In this document: positions 1-5,352 of the stretch, piece after piece
How positions within the stretch are numbered: the stretch's first letter is position 1
How the letters are laid out: the number at the start of each line of letters is the position of its first letter
NCBI GenBank assembly: GCA_903834675.1
Contig: CAILKC010000386.1
Coordinates: 1 to 5,352, forward strand
Reading direction: 5' to 3'
Source of the DNA: an uncultured Victivallales bacterium
GTDB taxonomy: Bacteria; Verrucomicrobiota; Lentisphaeria; Oligosphaerales; JAFGRS01
DNA length: 5,352 bases
Position numbers and translations under genes: made by a program
The notes under the pieces: generated by a model
What the model saw: only the letters and a program-made list of their open reading frames with translations
Databases searched by the model: none
What the model was told of the DNA's origin: nothing

Positions 1-4
1 GGCA

Positions 5-63
5 TGAGCAGACGGTCTCCTGGTCTCGTGGGTGATGCTTCGAAACCATAAGCCGTCTGCTCA
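5..63. repeat. 11-bp perfect inverted repeat with 37-nt spacer
   Basis: The arms TGAGCAGACGG (5-15) and CCGTCTGCTCA (53-63) are exact reverse complements, separated by 37 nt. The spacer holds two direct copies of GGTCTC (14-19 and 22-27). The loop is too long, and no T-tract follows, for an intrinsic terminator. It lies about 150 bp upstream of the TOTE start. It could be a regulatory structure in the leader, an operator, or an end of an older mobile element; no second copy of an arm was found elsewhere in the window. The repeat itself is certain but its function is unknown. Confidence 0.6.
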
Positions 64-201
64 CTTCGTCGCCCCCCTGGCGGAACGGTCGGGACCCGCC
101 CGGCGACCGGCGTTCAACTTGCGCGTCTTCCTGAGGTCTGGCCCCAGTGCGGCCCGAGGCGTAGCATCCATCCGAGCTATTGTCGAGTGCCCTGTTCGGG
201 C

Positions 202-209
202 GGAGGAGG
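202..209 (+). promoter_or_regulatory. Shine-Dalgarno sequence of the TOTE gene
   Basis: GGAGGAGG lies 7 nt upstream of a GTG codon at 217. This strong match at ideal spacing selects GTG 217 as the start. It disfavours the GTG at 187, which would place the purine-rich stretch inside the gene as a run of Gly codons, and GTG 223, which would leave a 13-nt spacer. No convincing -35/-10 promoter could be picked out in positions 1-200. Confidence 0.75.
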
Positions 210-216
210 ACGGCAC

Positions 217-3051
217 GTGTCAGTGGGGTCGGTGAACCGCTACTCCTCTCCGGCGGACAAGGTCGCGCTGTTCCGCGCCGTTTTTCGTGGCCGCGAGGAT
301 GTCTATCCGCGTCGTTTTGAGAGCCGGAAGACGGGCGTGTCCGGTTATCAGCCTGTCTGCGCCAACGAGTGGGTTCCGGGCCTCTGCGACAAGCGTGCCG
401 TGCGCTGTGCCGAGTGTCCGCAGCGCCGTTTTCTGCCAGTCAGCGACGTTGCGATTCGCGGGCACCTCTCGGGGCAGGACGGCGCGGGCCGCGATGTGGT
501 CCTGGGGGTCTACCCGCTGCTGCTGGACGAGGCCTGTTACGTCCTGGCTGCTGATTTTGACAAGGGCAGTTGGCGCGACGACGCTTCAGCCTTCAGGTCA
601 ACCTGCCGCGAGATGGGGCTGTCCGCCGCTCTGGAGCGTTCGCGTTCGGGGCAGGGGGCGCACGTCTGGTTCTTCTTCCAGGAGGCGATTCCGGCGGTAC
701 TGGCGCGGAAGCTGGCCGCGCATGTCCTGACCGAGACGATGGAGCGCCGACCGGAAGTTGGACTGGATTCCTATGACCGCTTCTTTCCGAACCAGGACAC
801 CTTGCCCAAAGGCGGGCTCGGCAACCTGATTGCCCTACCCTTGCAGAAACGGGCCCGGCAACACGGCAACAGCGTCTTTCTCGATGAGCAGCTCCGGCCG
901 TGGCCGGACCAGTGGGCCTTCCTGGCAGCCCTGGAGAAGATCGGTCGGGCGCAGGCTGAGGAGATCGTGCGCCAGGCGGAAAGCCGGGGACGGGTGCTGG
1001 GGGTTCGCCTGGCCGTGACCGATGACGAGGACGCGCCCTGGGCCACCCCGCCCTCGCGCCCGGCGCGGGAGCCCCGCCTGGCCGGACCTTTGCCCGAACG
1101 CCTGGAGCTGGTCCTAGGGAATCAGCTCTACGTCGCCAAAGAGCAGCTTTGCAGCGGCTTGCGCAACCGGATGATCCGCCTGGCGGCGTTTCAGAATCCC
1201 GAGTTCTACAAAGCCCAGGCGATGCGTCTGCCGACCTACGGCAAGCCGCGCATCATCTCCTGTGCGGAGGATCAGGCTCAGCACCTCGGCCTGCCGCGCG
1301 GCTGCCTGGAGGAGGTCTGCGAGTGCCTGTCTGGGCTGGGGATCACGCCGGTCATCCGGGATGAACGCCGGGCGGGAGCGCCGCTGGCCGTAGCGTTTCA
1401 GGGCGAGCTGCGTCCTGAGCAGCGGCAGGCGGCCAAGGCCATGCTGGCCCACGACCTGGGCGTACTCTCGGCGACCACGGCGTTCGGCAAAACCGTCGTG
1501 GCCGCGTGGTTGATCGCGCAGCGGGGCGTCAGCACGCTGGTTCTGGTGCATCGTCAGCAGTTGTTGGAGCAGTGGGTGGAGCGCTTGTCTGGCTTCCTGG
1601 GAGTGCCGGCCAAGGCTATCGGGCGCATCGGCGGGGGGCGGAAGAAGCCGACGGGAGCTCTGGATGTGGCGCTCATTCAGAGCCTGGTCCGCAAAGGCGT
1701 GGTCTGCGACGTTGTCGGCGACTACGGCCACCTGATTGTGGACGAGTGCCACCACCTGCCGGCGCTGAGCTTCGAACAGGTAGCCCGCCAGGCGAAAGCG
1801 CGATTCGTCACCGGCCTGTCGGCGACGGTGACCCGCAAAGATGGGCATCACCCCATCGTCTTTATGCAGTGTGGTCCGGTCCGTTACCGGGTTGACGCCA
1901 AGGAGCAAGCCCGTACGCGGCCCTTTACCCACACCGTCTTCGTGCGCCCGACCGAATTCCGGTCGCAGGCCCCCGACGCTCCCGCTATCGGCATCCACAT
2001 CCACCAGCTCTACGAGGGCCTGGCGGCGGACCCGATCCGCAACCAGCTTATCTGCGCGGATGTGGTGCAGGCCGTGCATGAGGGGCGCTCGCCGCTGGTT
2101 CTCACCGAGCGCATCGGGCATCTCCAGCACTTGGCTGACGGTTTGTCGGCGCGCGTCCCCCACCTGCTGGTGTTGCGGGGCGGCCTGGGGCAGCGGGCGC
2201 TGCGTGCGGTTCTGGCCGAGGTGGGCGCGATTCCCGAGGGCGAGGGGCGCGTGCTTCTGGCGACCGGCAGGTTCATCGGCGAGGGGTTCGATGACGCGCG
2301 GCTGGACACGCTGTTTCTGACCTTGCCTGTATCCTGGCGCGGCACCATCGCCCAGTACGCCGGCCGACTGCACCGGCTGCACGATCGCAAGCGCGAGGTC
2401 CGGGTCTACGACTATGCCGACCTCAACGAGCCCATGCTGGCCAGGATGTTCGACCGGCGCTGCCGGGGCTACGCCGCCATCGGCTACACCCTCCGCCTGC
2501 CGGCCAGTGCCGTGCCCGGTTGGCCTGCCGATGTGCCGCTTCCCGCCGAACCGCAATGGAAAAGCGACTACGCCGCCACGGTGCGCCGACTGCTGCGCGA
2601 CGGCGTCGACACGCCGCTGGCGACTCTCTTCGCACAGGCCTCACGCACGCTGCTTCCTGAGGCCGAAGGCGCCGCCCGGGCGCGCAGCGCCACCGAGGCC
2701 TTCCTCTACCGCCGCCTGGAGACCCTGCCGGAAACCACGGGCAGGTTCCGCCTCAATGCCGACTTGCCGATCCCCTTCGCTGGCCGCGGTCATCTGGAAG
2801 TCGACCTGCTGGACGCCGAGGCGCGCCTCGCTATCGAGATCGATGGGGCCCAGCATCTCAATGACCCCGACGCCTATCGCCGCGACCGTTGCAAAGACCT
2901 GCTGCTCCAGGAGAACGGCTACCTCGTGCTGCGCTTCCTGGCTGAGGATGTCGGGGCCCATCTCGATGCCGTTCTCGACCCGATTCTGCGCGCCCTGGCG
3001 AGCCGAATCCGAAGCCAGCCTGATCCAACGAGCGAAGTGACGCCATATTAG
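217..3051 (+). CDS. TOTE conflict-system primase-helicase-nuclease protein
   Basis: This 944-aa multidomain protein is a predicted effector of a TOTE-type conflict system, acting on DNA or RNA in the cytoplasm. Residues are numbered from GTG 217. A Cys cluster (C48-x8-C57-x6-C64-x2-C67) may bind zinc. The AEP primase domain spans about 20-220, with metal-binding D113-F-D115, the SGxGxH motif (S144 to H149), and a third acidic motif in LDSYDRFFPNQD (about 184-194). A linker at about 295-400 carries the family-like stretches AAFQNPEFYKAQ and LPRGCLEE. The SF2 helicase has motif I TAFGKT (K425), Ia LVLVHR, II DECH (509-512), III SAT (535-537) and VI QYAGRLHR (713-720). The C-terminal domain (about 825-935) resembles DUF559/Vsr endonucleases, with D863, E874-I-D876 and Q879-H880. 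No frameshift or lost key residue was seen. The conflict role is predicted for the family and not shown by this sequence. No partner gene is visible; the neighbour downstream is an insertion sequence. Confidence 0.93.
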   Translation: MSVGSVNRYSSPADKVALFRAVFRGREDVYPRRFESRKTGVSGYQPVCANEWVPGLCDKRAVRCAECPQRRFLPVSDVAIRGHLSGQDGAGRDVVLGVYPLLLDEACYVLAADFDKGSWRDDASAFRSTCREMGLSAALERSRSGQGAHVWFFFQEAIPAVLARKLAAHVLTETMERRPEVGLDSYDRFFPNQDTLPKGGLGNLIALPLQKRARQHGNSVFLDEQLRPWPDQWAFLAALEKIGRAQAEEIVRQAESRGRVLGVRLAVTDDEDAPWATPPSRPAREPRLAGPLPERLELVLGNQLYVAKEQLCSGLRNRMIRLAAFQNPEFYKAQAMRLPTYGKPRIISCAEDQAQHLGLPRGCLEEVCECLSGLGITPVIRDERRAGAPLAVAFQGELRPEQRQAAKAMLAHDLGVLSATTAFGKTVVAAWLIAQRGVSTLVLVHRQQLLEQWVERLSGFLGVPAKAIGRIGGGRKKPTGALDVALIQSLVRKGVVCDVVGDYGHLIVDECHHLPALSFEQVARQAKARFVTGLSATVTRKDGHHPIVFMQCGPVRYRVDAKEQARTRPFTHTVFVRPTEFRSQAPDAPAIGIHIHQLYEGLAADPIRNQLICADVVQAVHEGRSPLVLTERIGHLQHLADGLSARVPHLLVLRGGLGQRALRAVLAEVGAIPEGEGRVLLATGRFIGEGFDDARLDTLFLTLPVSWRGTIAQYAGRLHRLHDRKREVRVYDYADLNEPMLARMFDRRCRGYAAIGYTLRLPASAVPGWPADVPLPAEPQWKSDYAATVRRLLRDGVDTPLATLFAQASRTLLPEAEGAARARSATEAFLYRRLETLPETTGRFRLNADLPIPFAGRGHLEVDLLDAEARLAIEIDGAQHLNDPDAYRRDRCKDLLLQENGYLVLRFLAEDVGAHLDAVLDPILRALASRIRSQPDPTSEVTPY

Positions 3052-3064
3052 CGCCTACGGCGCT
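3050..3064 (+). terminator. Weak hairpin at the TOTE stop codon
   Basis: AGCGCC-TAC-GGCGCT forms a perfect 6-bp stem with a 3-nt loop that starts within the TAG stop codon. No T-run follows (the next bases are gacatgatgg), so it is not a classical intrinsic terminator. It may be a 3'-end stabilising hairpin, or chance in GC-rich DNA. Confidence 0.25.
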
Positions 3065-3161
3065 GACATGATGGAAAAAGTTCACACACGTTTGGTGCGG
3101 TGCCGTGCGCACATAACGAATTAATGGCAACTAGTTTACGTCATTAGTGTACGGAGTTTAT

Positions 3162-3188
3162 GTAAGTATTCGGTGGAGGCGTCTCGGC
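3162..3188 (+). repeat. Left terminal inverted repeat of the IS66 element
   Basis: It begins GTAAGTATTCGGTGGAGGCG. It matches the reverse complement of 5042-5068 at 26 of 27 positions, the only mismatch being the 24th base (C here, T in the right repeat). IS66-family ends usually start with GTAA. Confidence 0.92.
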
Positions 3189-3195
3189 CAGTTGC

Positions 3196-4722
3196 ATGAG
3201 CGCCGGCCTGTCCCGATCATTTCCCGCTTCGCATGGCCGAACACACCCCGGGTTTGGCTCCATATTGCGTGCATGGAGCAGGTCCACAGCGGTGACATCA
3301 TTCAACTGCGTGCCGAGTGCGGCCGTTACCGTTCTCTGTACCAACGTGCCCTCAGGCGACTTGAGCCGCAGTAGGCGCAAGCCCAAGAGGCCGCGCGGCC
3401 AGCCGCGGGGCCGCAGGGGACACGGGCGGCGGCGCCACACGGAGTTGCCCTGCGCGGAGGAGGTGCTGGCACTGCCCGCGGCAGCGGCCTGCTGTCCGGT
3501 CTGCGGACTGGCGCTGGAGCCGACCGGGCTGGAGAGCGTTTCGGAGGAAGTGCACTACGAGGTGCATGTCGTCTGCCGGCGTCGCCGCCGGCCGCAGTAC
3601 CGGCGGACGTGCCGGTGCGGGGGAGTGCCGCGGCTGCTGTGCGCCCCGCTGCCGACCAGGGCACTGCCACAGAGCAAGTACTCCGACGCATTCTGGATCG
3701 AGGTGCTGCTGTTCAAGTACGAGTACCCGTTTCCCGTGGAACGGCTGGTCCGGCTGCTCGACGGTCACGGGCTGCGCGACGTGGCCCCGGGTACTCTGTG
3801 CGGAGGTCTCTTGCGGGTCGGCGGGCTGCTGGGGCCACTGTACGAGAGGATCGTGGAGTCCGACAAGAGCCGAGGCCTGCGCCTGATGGACGAGAGCACG
3901 CTGAAGGTCTTCGTGGAGCAGGAGGGTCGCGCCACCCGCGTGTGGTGGATGTGGCAGTCATGCATGGTGCAGACCTGCGTGTTCTTTCTGGACCCATCGC
4001 GCTCGTTCGACGCGCCGTCGGAGTACCTGCAGGATACCCCCGAGGACAGCGTCGTCTGCGCCGAGCGCTACAAGGTCTACCAGATGCTGCCCCAGTTCAT
4101 CGCCTTCTGCTGGGCCCACGTGCGGCGCGATTTCGTGCGCATCGGCCGCGGCGAACGCAACCGCCTGGCCTGGGCACTGCGCTGGCTGGACCGGATCCGG
4201 CGGCTGTACCGCAGCAACCGCAGACGGGTCGCGGCACGGGAGCAGCCGGAGGCGTTCGCGGCGGCCCCGCGGGAAGCGGCCGGGATACTCGATGAGATCC
4301 GAGCCGAATGCGACCGGGAACTGGCATCCACGACCTGGTGGATCAACGACAGTCGGCGCCAGGCCTTGGAGAGCCTCAGGCACCCCTGGCATGGTCTGAC
4401 GCTGTTCCTGACCGATCCGGATATCCCGCTGGACACCAACCAGGCCGAACGGCACTTCCGCCCCCTTGCCAACTTCCGCAAGAACTGCTTCGGTGTACAT
4501 AGCGAGAGATTCGGCGAACTGACTGCCACGATGCTCTCGATCTTCGCGACACTCAGGCTCAACGGGGTCTCCCCCCGGCTCTTCCTCGGCGAGTACCTCA
4601 CGGCCGTCGCCGCCGCCGGGGGGCAGGCTGAGCGCGTCGTCGGGGAGTTCCTGCCCTGGGACCTACCCGCAGCACGCAGGGACCGTCTCGTCCGCCGGCC
4701 GACGGGGAGGGATACGTCATGA
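3196..4722 (+). CDS. IS66 family transposase, probably defective
   Basis: This DDE transposase would cut and join the ends of its own element. The open frame is 508 aa from ATG 3196, but recognisable homology starts only near residue 58 with a basic KRPRGQPRGRRGHGRR segment. Then come a zinc-finger-like zf-IS66 region (C100-x2-C103, C139-x-C141) and the IS66 catalytic core. The core has D232 in MDES, CWAHVRRDF (305-313), E418 in TNQAER, and a C-terminal FLPWDL segment. Two defects stand out. The usual N-terminal helical segment is in another frame (3273-3374), and the first 55 or so residues of this frame look non-native. The second catalytic Asp, normally in a DRY or DGY context before CWAH, is Glu290 (GAG, 4063-4065). 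The stop overlaps the ATG of the downstream DUF4338 remnant. Family assignment is firm; activity is doubtful. Confidence 0.9.
   Translation: MSAGLSRSFPASHGRTHPGFGSILRAWSRSTAVTSFNCVPSAAVTVLCTNVPSGDLSRSRRKPKRPRGQPRGRRGHGRRRHTELPCAEEVLALPAAAACCPVCGLALEPTGLESVSEEVHYEVHVVCRRRRRPQYRRTCRCGGVPRLLCAPLPTRALPQSKYSDAFWIEVLLFKYEYPFPVERLVRLLDGHGLRDVAPGTLCGGLLRVGGLLGPLYERIVESDKSRGLRLMDESTLKVFVEQEGRATRVWWMWQSCMVQTCVFFLDPSRSFDAPSEYLQDTPEDSVVCAERYKVYQMLPQFIAFCWAHVRRDFVRIGRGERNRLAWALRWLDRIRRLYRSNRRRVAAREQPEAFAAAPREAAGILDEIRAECDRELASTTWWINDSRRQALESLRHPWHGLTLFLTDPDIPLDTNQAERHFRPLANFRKNCFGVHSERFGELTATMLSIFATLRLNGVSPRLFLGEYLTAVAAAGGQAERVVGEFLPWDLPAARRDRLVRRPTGRDTS
3273..3374 (+). pseudogene. Out-of-frame N-terminus of the IS66 transposase
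   Basis: From ATG 3273 this frame reads 33 residues with the pattern QLRAECGRYRSLYQRALRRLE before a TAG at 3372-3374. The pattern is helical, rich in Leu, Arg and Glu, and typical of the coiled-coil start of IS66 transposases. The core continues in the +1 frame from about 3370 (SRRKPKRPRGQ). The linker of several dozen residues that usually separates these parts is missing, so a deletion that also shifted the frame is the simplest explanation. No A- or T-rich slippery run lies at the junction, so programmed frameshifting is unlikely. No strong ribosome binding site precedes ATG 3273. Confidence 0.6.
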
Positions 4723-5008
4723 ACCCCACGGGGTTCTGCGGTAGGGCGTTCAGCGCCGCCGACCTGGAAGACCGCACCCCGCGATGCCTGGATCGGCTGG
4801 ACCCCACAGCAGCGCCAGCAGAAGCTCCACCTGCTCGTCAACAACGCCCGCTACACCGGCACCTGCTACAGGGCCGCGGCCCTGGCTGTGCCTCGGCGAC
4901 ACCCAGGGCCGCGGCAAACTCGATGTCCACCACCGCCGCGCGGTTCCCGTCAAGACCGTGTTCGTCTACCCGCTTGGCCCTGACTGCAGGGAGCAACTCA
5001 CGCGTTGA
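4719..5008 (+). pseudogene. DUF4338 (DruA-like) gene remnant, deleted and frameshifted
   Basis: Three frames join into a shortened DUF4338 protein. Frame A (4719-4764) starts MNPTGFCGRAFSAADLE. Frame B (from 4765) reads WKTAPRDAWIGWTPQQRQQ, then LVNNAR fused to YTGTCYRAA. Frame C (4883-5008) reads WLCLGDTQGRGKLD, HHRRAVPVK, VFVYPL and ends with TGA. These are family motifs in the correct order. About 96 residues remain, against roughly 300-400 in intact members. One deletion lies between the N-terminus and WKTAPRD, another between NNAR and the GTCYRAA motif, and each frame change fits one extra base (near 4762 and near 4880). The ATG overlaps the transposase stop (ATGA), which suggests the intact ancestor was translationally coupled to it. 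DUF4338 is the domain of the Druantia protein DruA, whose biochemical role is not settled. No functional product is expected. Confidence 0.8.
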
Positions 5009-5041
5009 CTCCGCGTCGGAGCCCCGACCCCGCCCCCTGGC

Positions 5042-5068
5042 GCCAAGACGCCTCCACCGAATACTTAC
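5042..5068 (-). repeat. Right terminal inverted repeat of the IS66 element
   Basis: It ends ...CCACCGAATACTTAC on the plus strand, the reverse complement of the left end with one mismatch in 27. It lies 33 bp after the stop of the DUF4338 remnant, so that remnant is inside the element. Confidence 0.92.
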
Positions 5069-5123
5069 ATATATGCCGTAGTTTGAGCTGTAATCGACTA
5101 CTCGAAAGTAACTTCTGCGGGAA

Positions 5124-5167
5124 CGGCACGAAATATACGGCACGGAACAAAACGGCACGGAACAACC
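5124..5167. repeat. Three tandem units of about 15 bp (CGGCACGGAACAA-type)
   Basis: The units are CGGCACGAAATATA (5124-5137), CGGCACGGAACAAAA (5138-5152) and CGGCACGGAACAACC (5153-5167). The last two share their first 13 bases; the first is diverged and one base shorter. They sit in non-coding DNA just outside the right end of the insertion sequence. They could be binding-site iterons or a simple slippage repeat; three units do not distinguish these. Confidence 0.6.
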
Positions 5168-5200
5168 TTGTATGAGACTTGCAGCAACCTCGTATGACAC
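5163..5200. repeat. Pair of 16-bp direct repeats at 22-bp period
   Basis: CAACCTTGTATGAGAC (5163-5178) and CAACCTCGTATGACAC (5185-5200) match at 14 of 16 positions. The first overlaps the last unit of the preceding tandem repeat by five bases. The function is unknown. Confidence 0.5.
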
Positions 5201-5352
5201 AAGGCGCTTCCCATTCCGCCCTTCGTCCGCCGCGGCAAGCATTTTCTACGGCCAATGAATTGGACGCAATGCTATCCCACGGCCGAACCGGACAGCAGCG
5301 AAGATCGATTTCACCACGAAGAACCTGAAGGACCTGAAGTGGGATGGCCACC

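Larger units (their letters stand above)
3162..5068 (+). mobile_element. IS66-family element, transposase-only (ISBst12-like) type
   Basis: The 1,907-bp element is bounded by near-perfect terminal inverted repeats that begin GTAA, as is typical of IS66. It encodes one IS66-type DDE transposase and, overlapping its stop, a decayed DUF4338 gene. The small tnpA and tnpB genes of classical IS66 are absent, as in the ISBst12 subgroup. IS66 elements usually make 8-bp target duplications, but the flanks here (GAGTTTAT on the left, ATATATGC on the right) do not match. The insertion may be old, may have recombined with another copy, or the boundary may lie further out: the inverted symmetry continues 12 bp outward at 9/12 identity, to 3150 and 5080. 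The frame-split transposase, its altered catalytic residue and the broken passenger gene all suggest a non-autonomous relic. Confidence 0.88.
5069..5352. other. Non-coding right flank, no supported gene
   Basis: Apart from the two repeat groups, this AT-richer stretch holds no convincing gene, tRNA or terminator. A 117-codon minus-strand frame (4998-5351) crosses the IS end, has no recognisable motif and is judged spurious. A short plus-strand frame is open from 5259 to the window edge and ends in a protein-like stretch (KIDFTTKNLKDLKWDGH), but it has no ATG, GTG or TTG start. It could be the beginning of a gene with an unusual start, or a fragment. Confidence 0.5.

Noticed and set aside
187..216. 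GTG at 187 as the TOTE start
   Set aside because: The strong GGAGGAGG at 202-209 would fall inside the gene, and the extra ten residues are Gly-rich and unlike a family N-terminus; GTG 217 is better placed.
32..235. 67-codon plus-strand frame in the leader
   Set aside because: It has no ribosome binding site and no motif, has low-complexity Arg/Ala/Pro composition, and runs into the TOTE start in another frame.
1114..2556. 480-codon open frame on the minus strand
   Set aside because: It lies antisense to the TOTE helicase, has no recognisable domain, and is the expected shadow of a GC-rich gene with few stop codons in the opposite strand.
4077..4844. 255-codon minus-strand frame
   Set aside because: It is antisense to the transposase core, whose IS66 motifs on the plus strand are unambiguous.
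4719..5081. 120-codon plus-strand frame as an intact gene
   Set aside because: Only its first 17 or so residues look native; the DUF4338 motifs continue in the other two frames, and this frame runs through the right inverted repeat.
1..5352. CRISPR array, tRNA or rRNA genes
   Set aside because: No regularly spaced identical repeats of CRISPR length and no tRNA- or rRNA-like segments were recognised on either strand.

Overview
This is a high-GC bacterial accessory region. It holds one large intact gene for a predicted nucleic-acid conflict (defence-like) protein, followed by an IS66-type insertion sequence that looks decayed and carries the wreck of a second gene. Nothing identifies the phylum. 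Coding regions are strongly GC-rich with G/C-biased third codon positions, while the stretches just outside the insertion sequence (about 3065-3161 and 5069-5260) are visibly more AT-rich.

Layout. (1) 1-216 is a non-coding leader with an 11-bp perfect inverted repeat near the window edge and a strong Shine-Dalgarno sequence at its end. (2) 217-3051 (+) encodes a 944-aa TOTE-type protein. In order it has a Cys cluster, an archaeo-eukaryotic primase (AEP) domain, an SF2 helicase with all main motifs, and a C-terminal DUF559/Vsr-like nuclease domain. (3) 3052-3161 is a short AT-richer gap with a weak hairpin after the stop codon. (4) 3162-5068 is an IS66-family element bounded by 27-bp inverted repeats (26/27 identical). 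It carries a transposase (3196-4722) whose N-terminal segment lies in another frame and whose second catalytic Asp reads as Glu. The transposase stop overlaps the ATG of a DUF4338 (DruA-like) gene remnant (4719-5008) broken by deletions and two frameshifts. (5) 5069-5352 is non-coding as far as can be seen and contains short degenerate tandem repeats.

The TOTE gene appears self-contained: priming, unwinding and cleavage modules sit on one polypeptide, and no partner gene is visible here. The IS66 copy inserted about 110 bp downstream and is probably no longer autonomous. The DUF4338 remnant is the less expected item. DUF4338 is the domain of the Druantia protein DruA, and here it is an apparent passenger gene translationally coupled to an IS66 transposase. 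No entirely new system is evident; the main points of interest are the TOTE protein and this transposase-DUF4338 arrangement.
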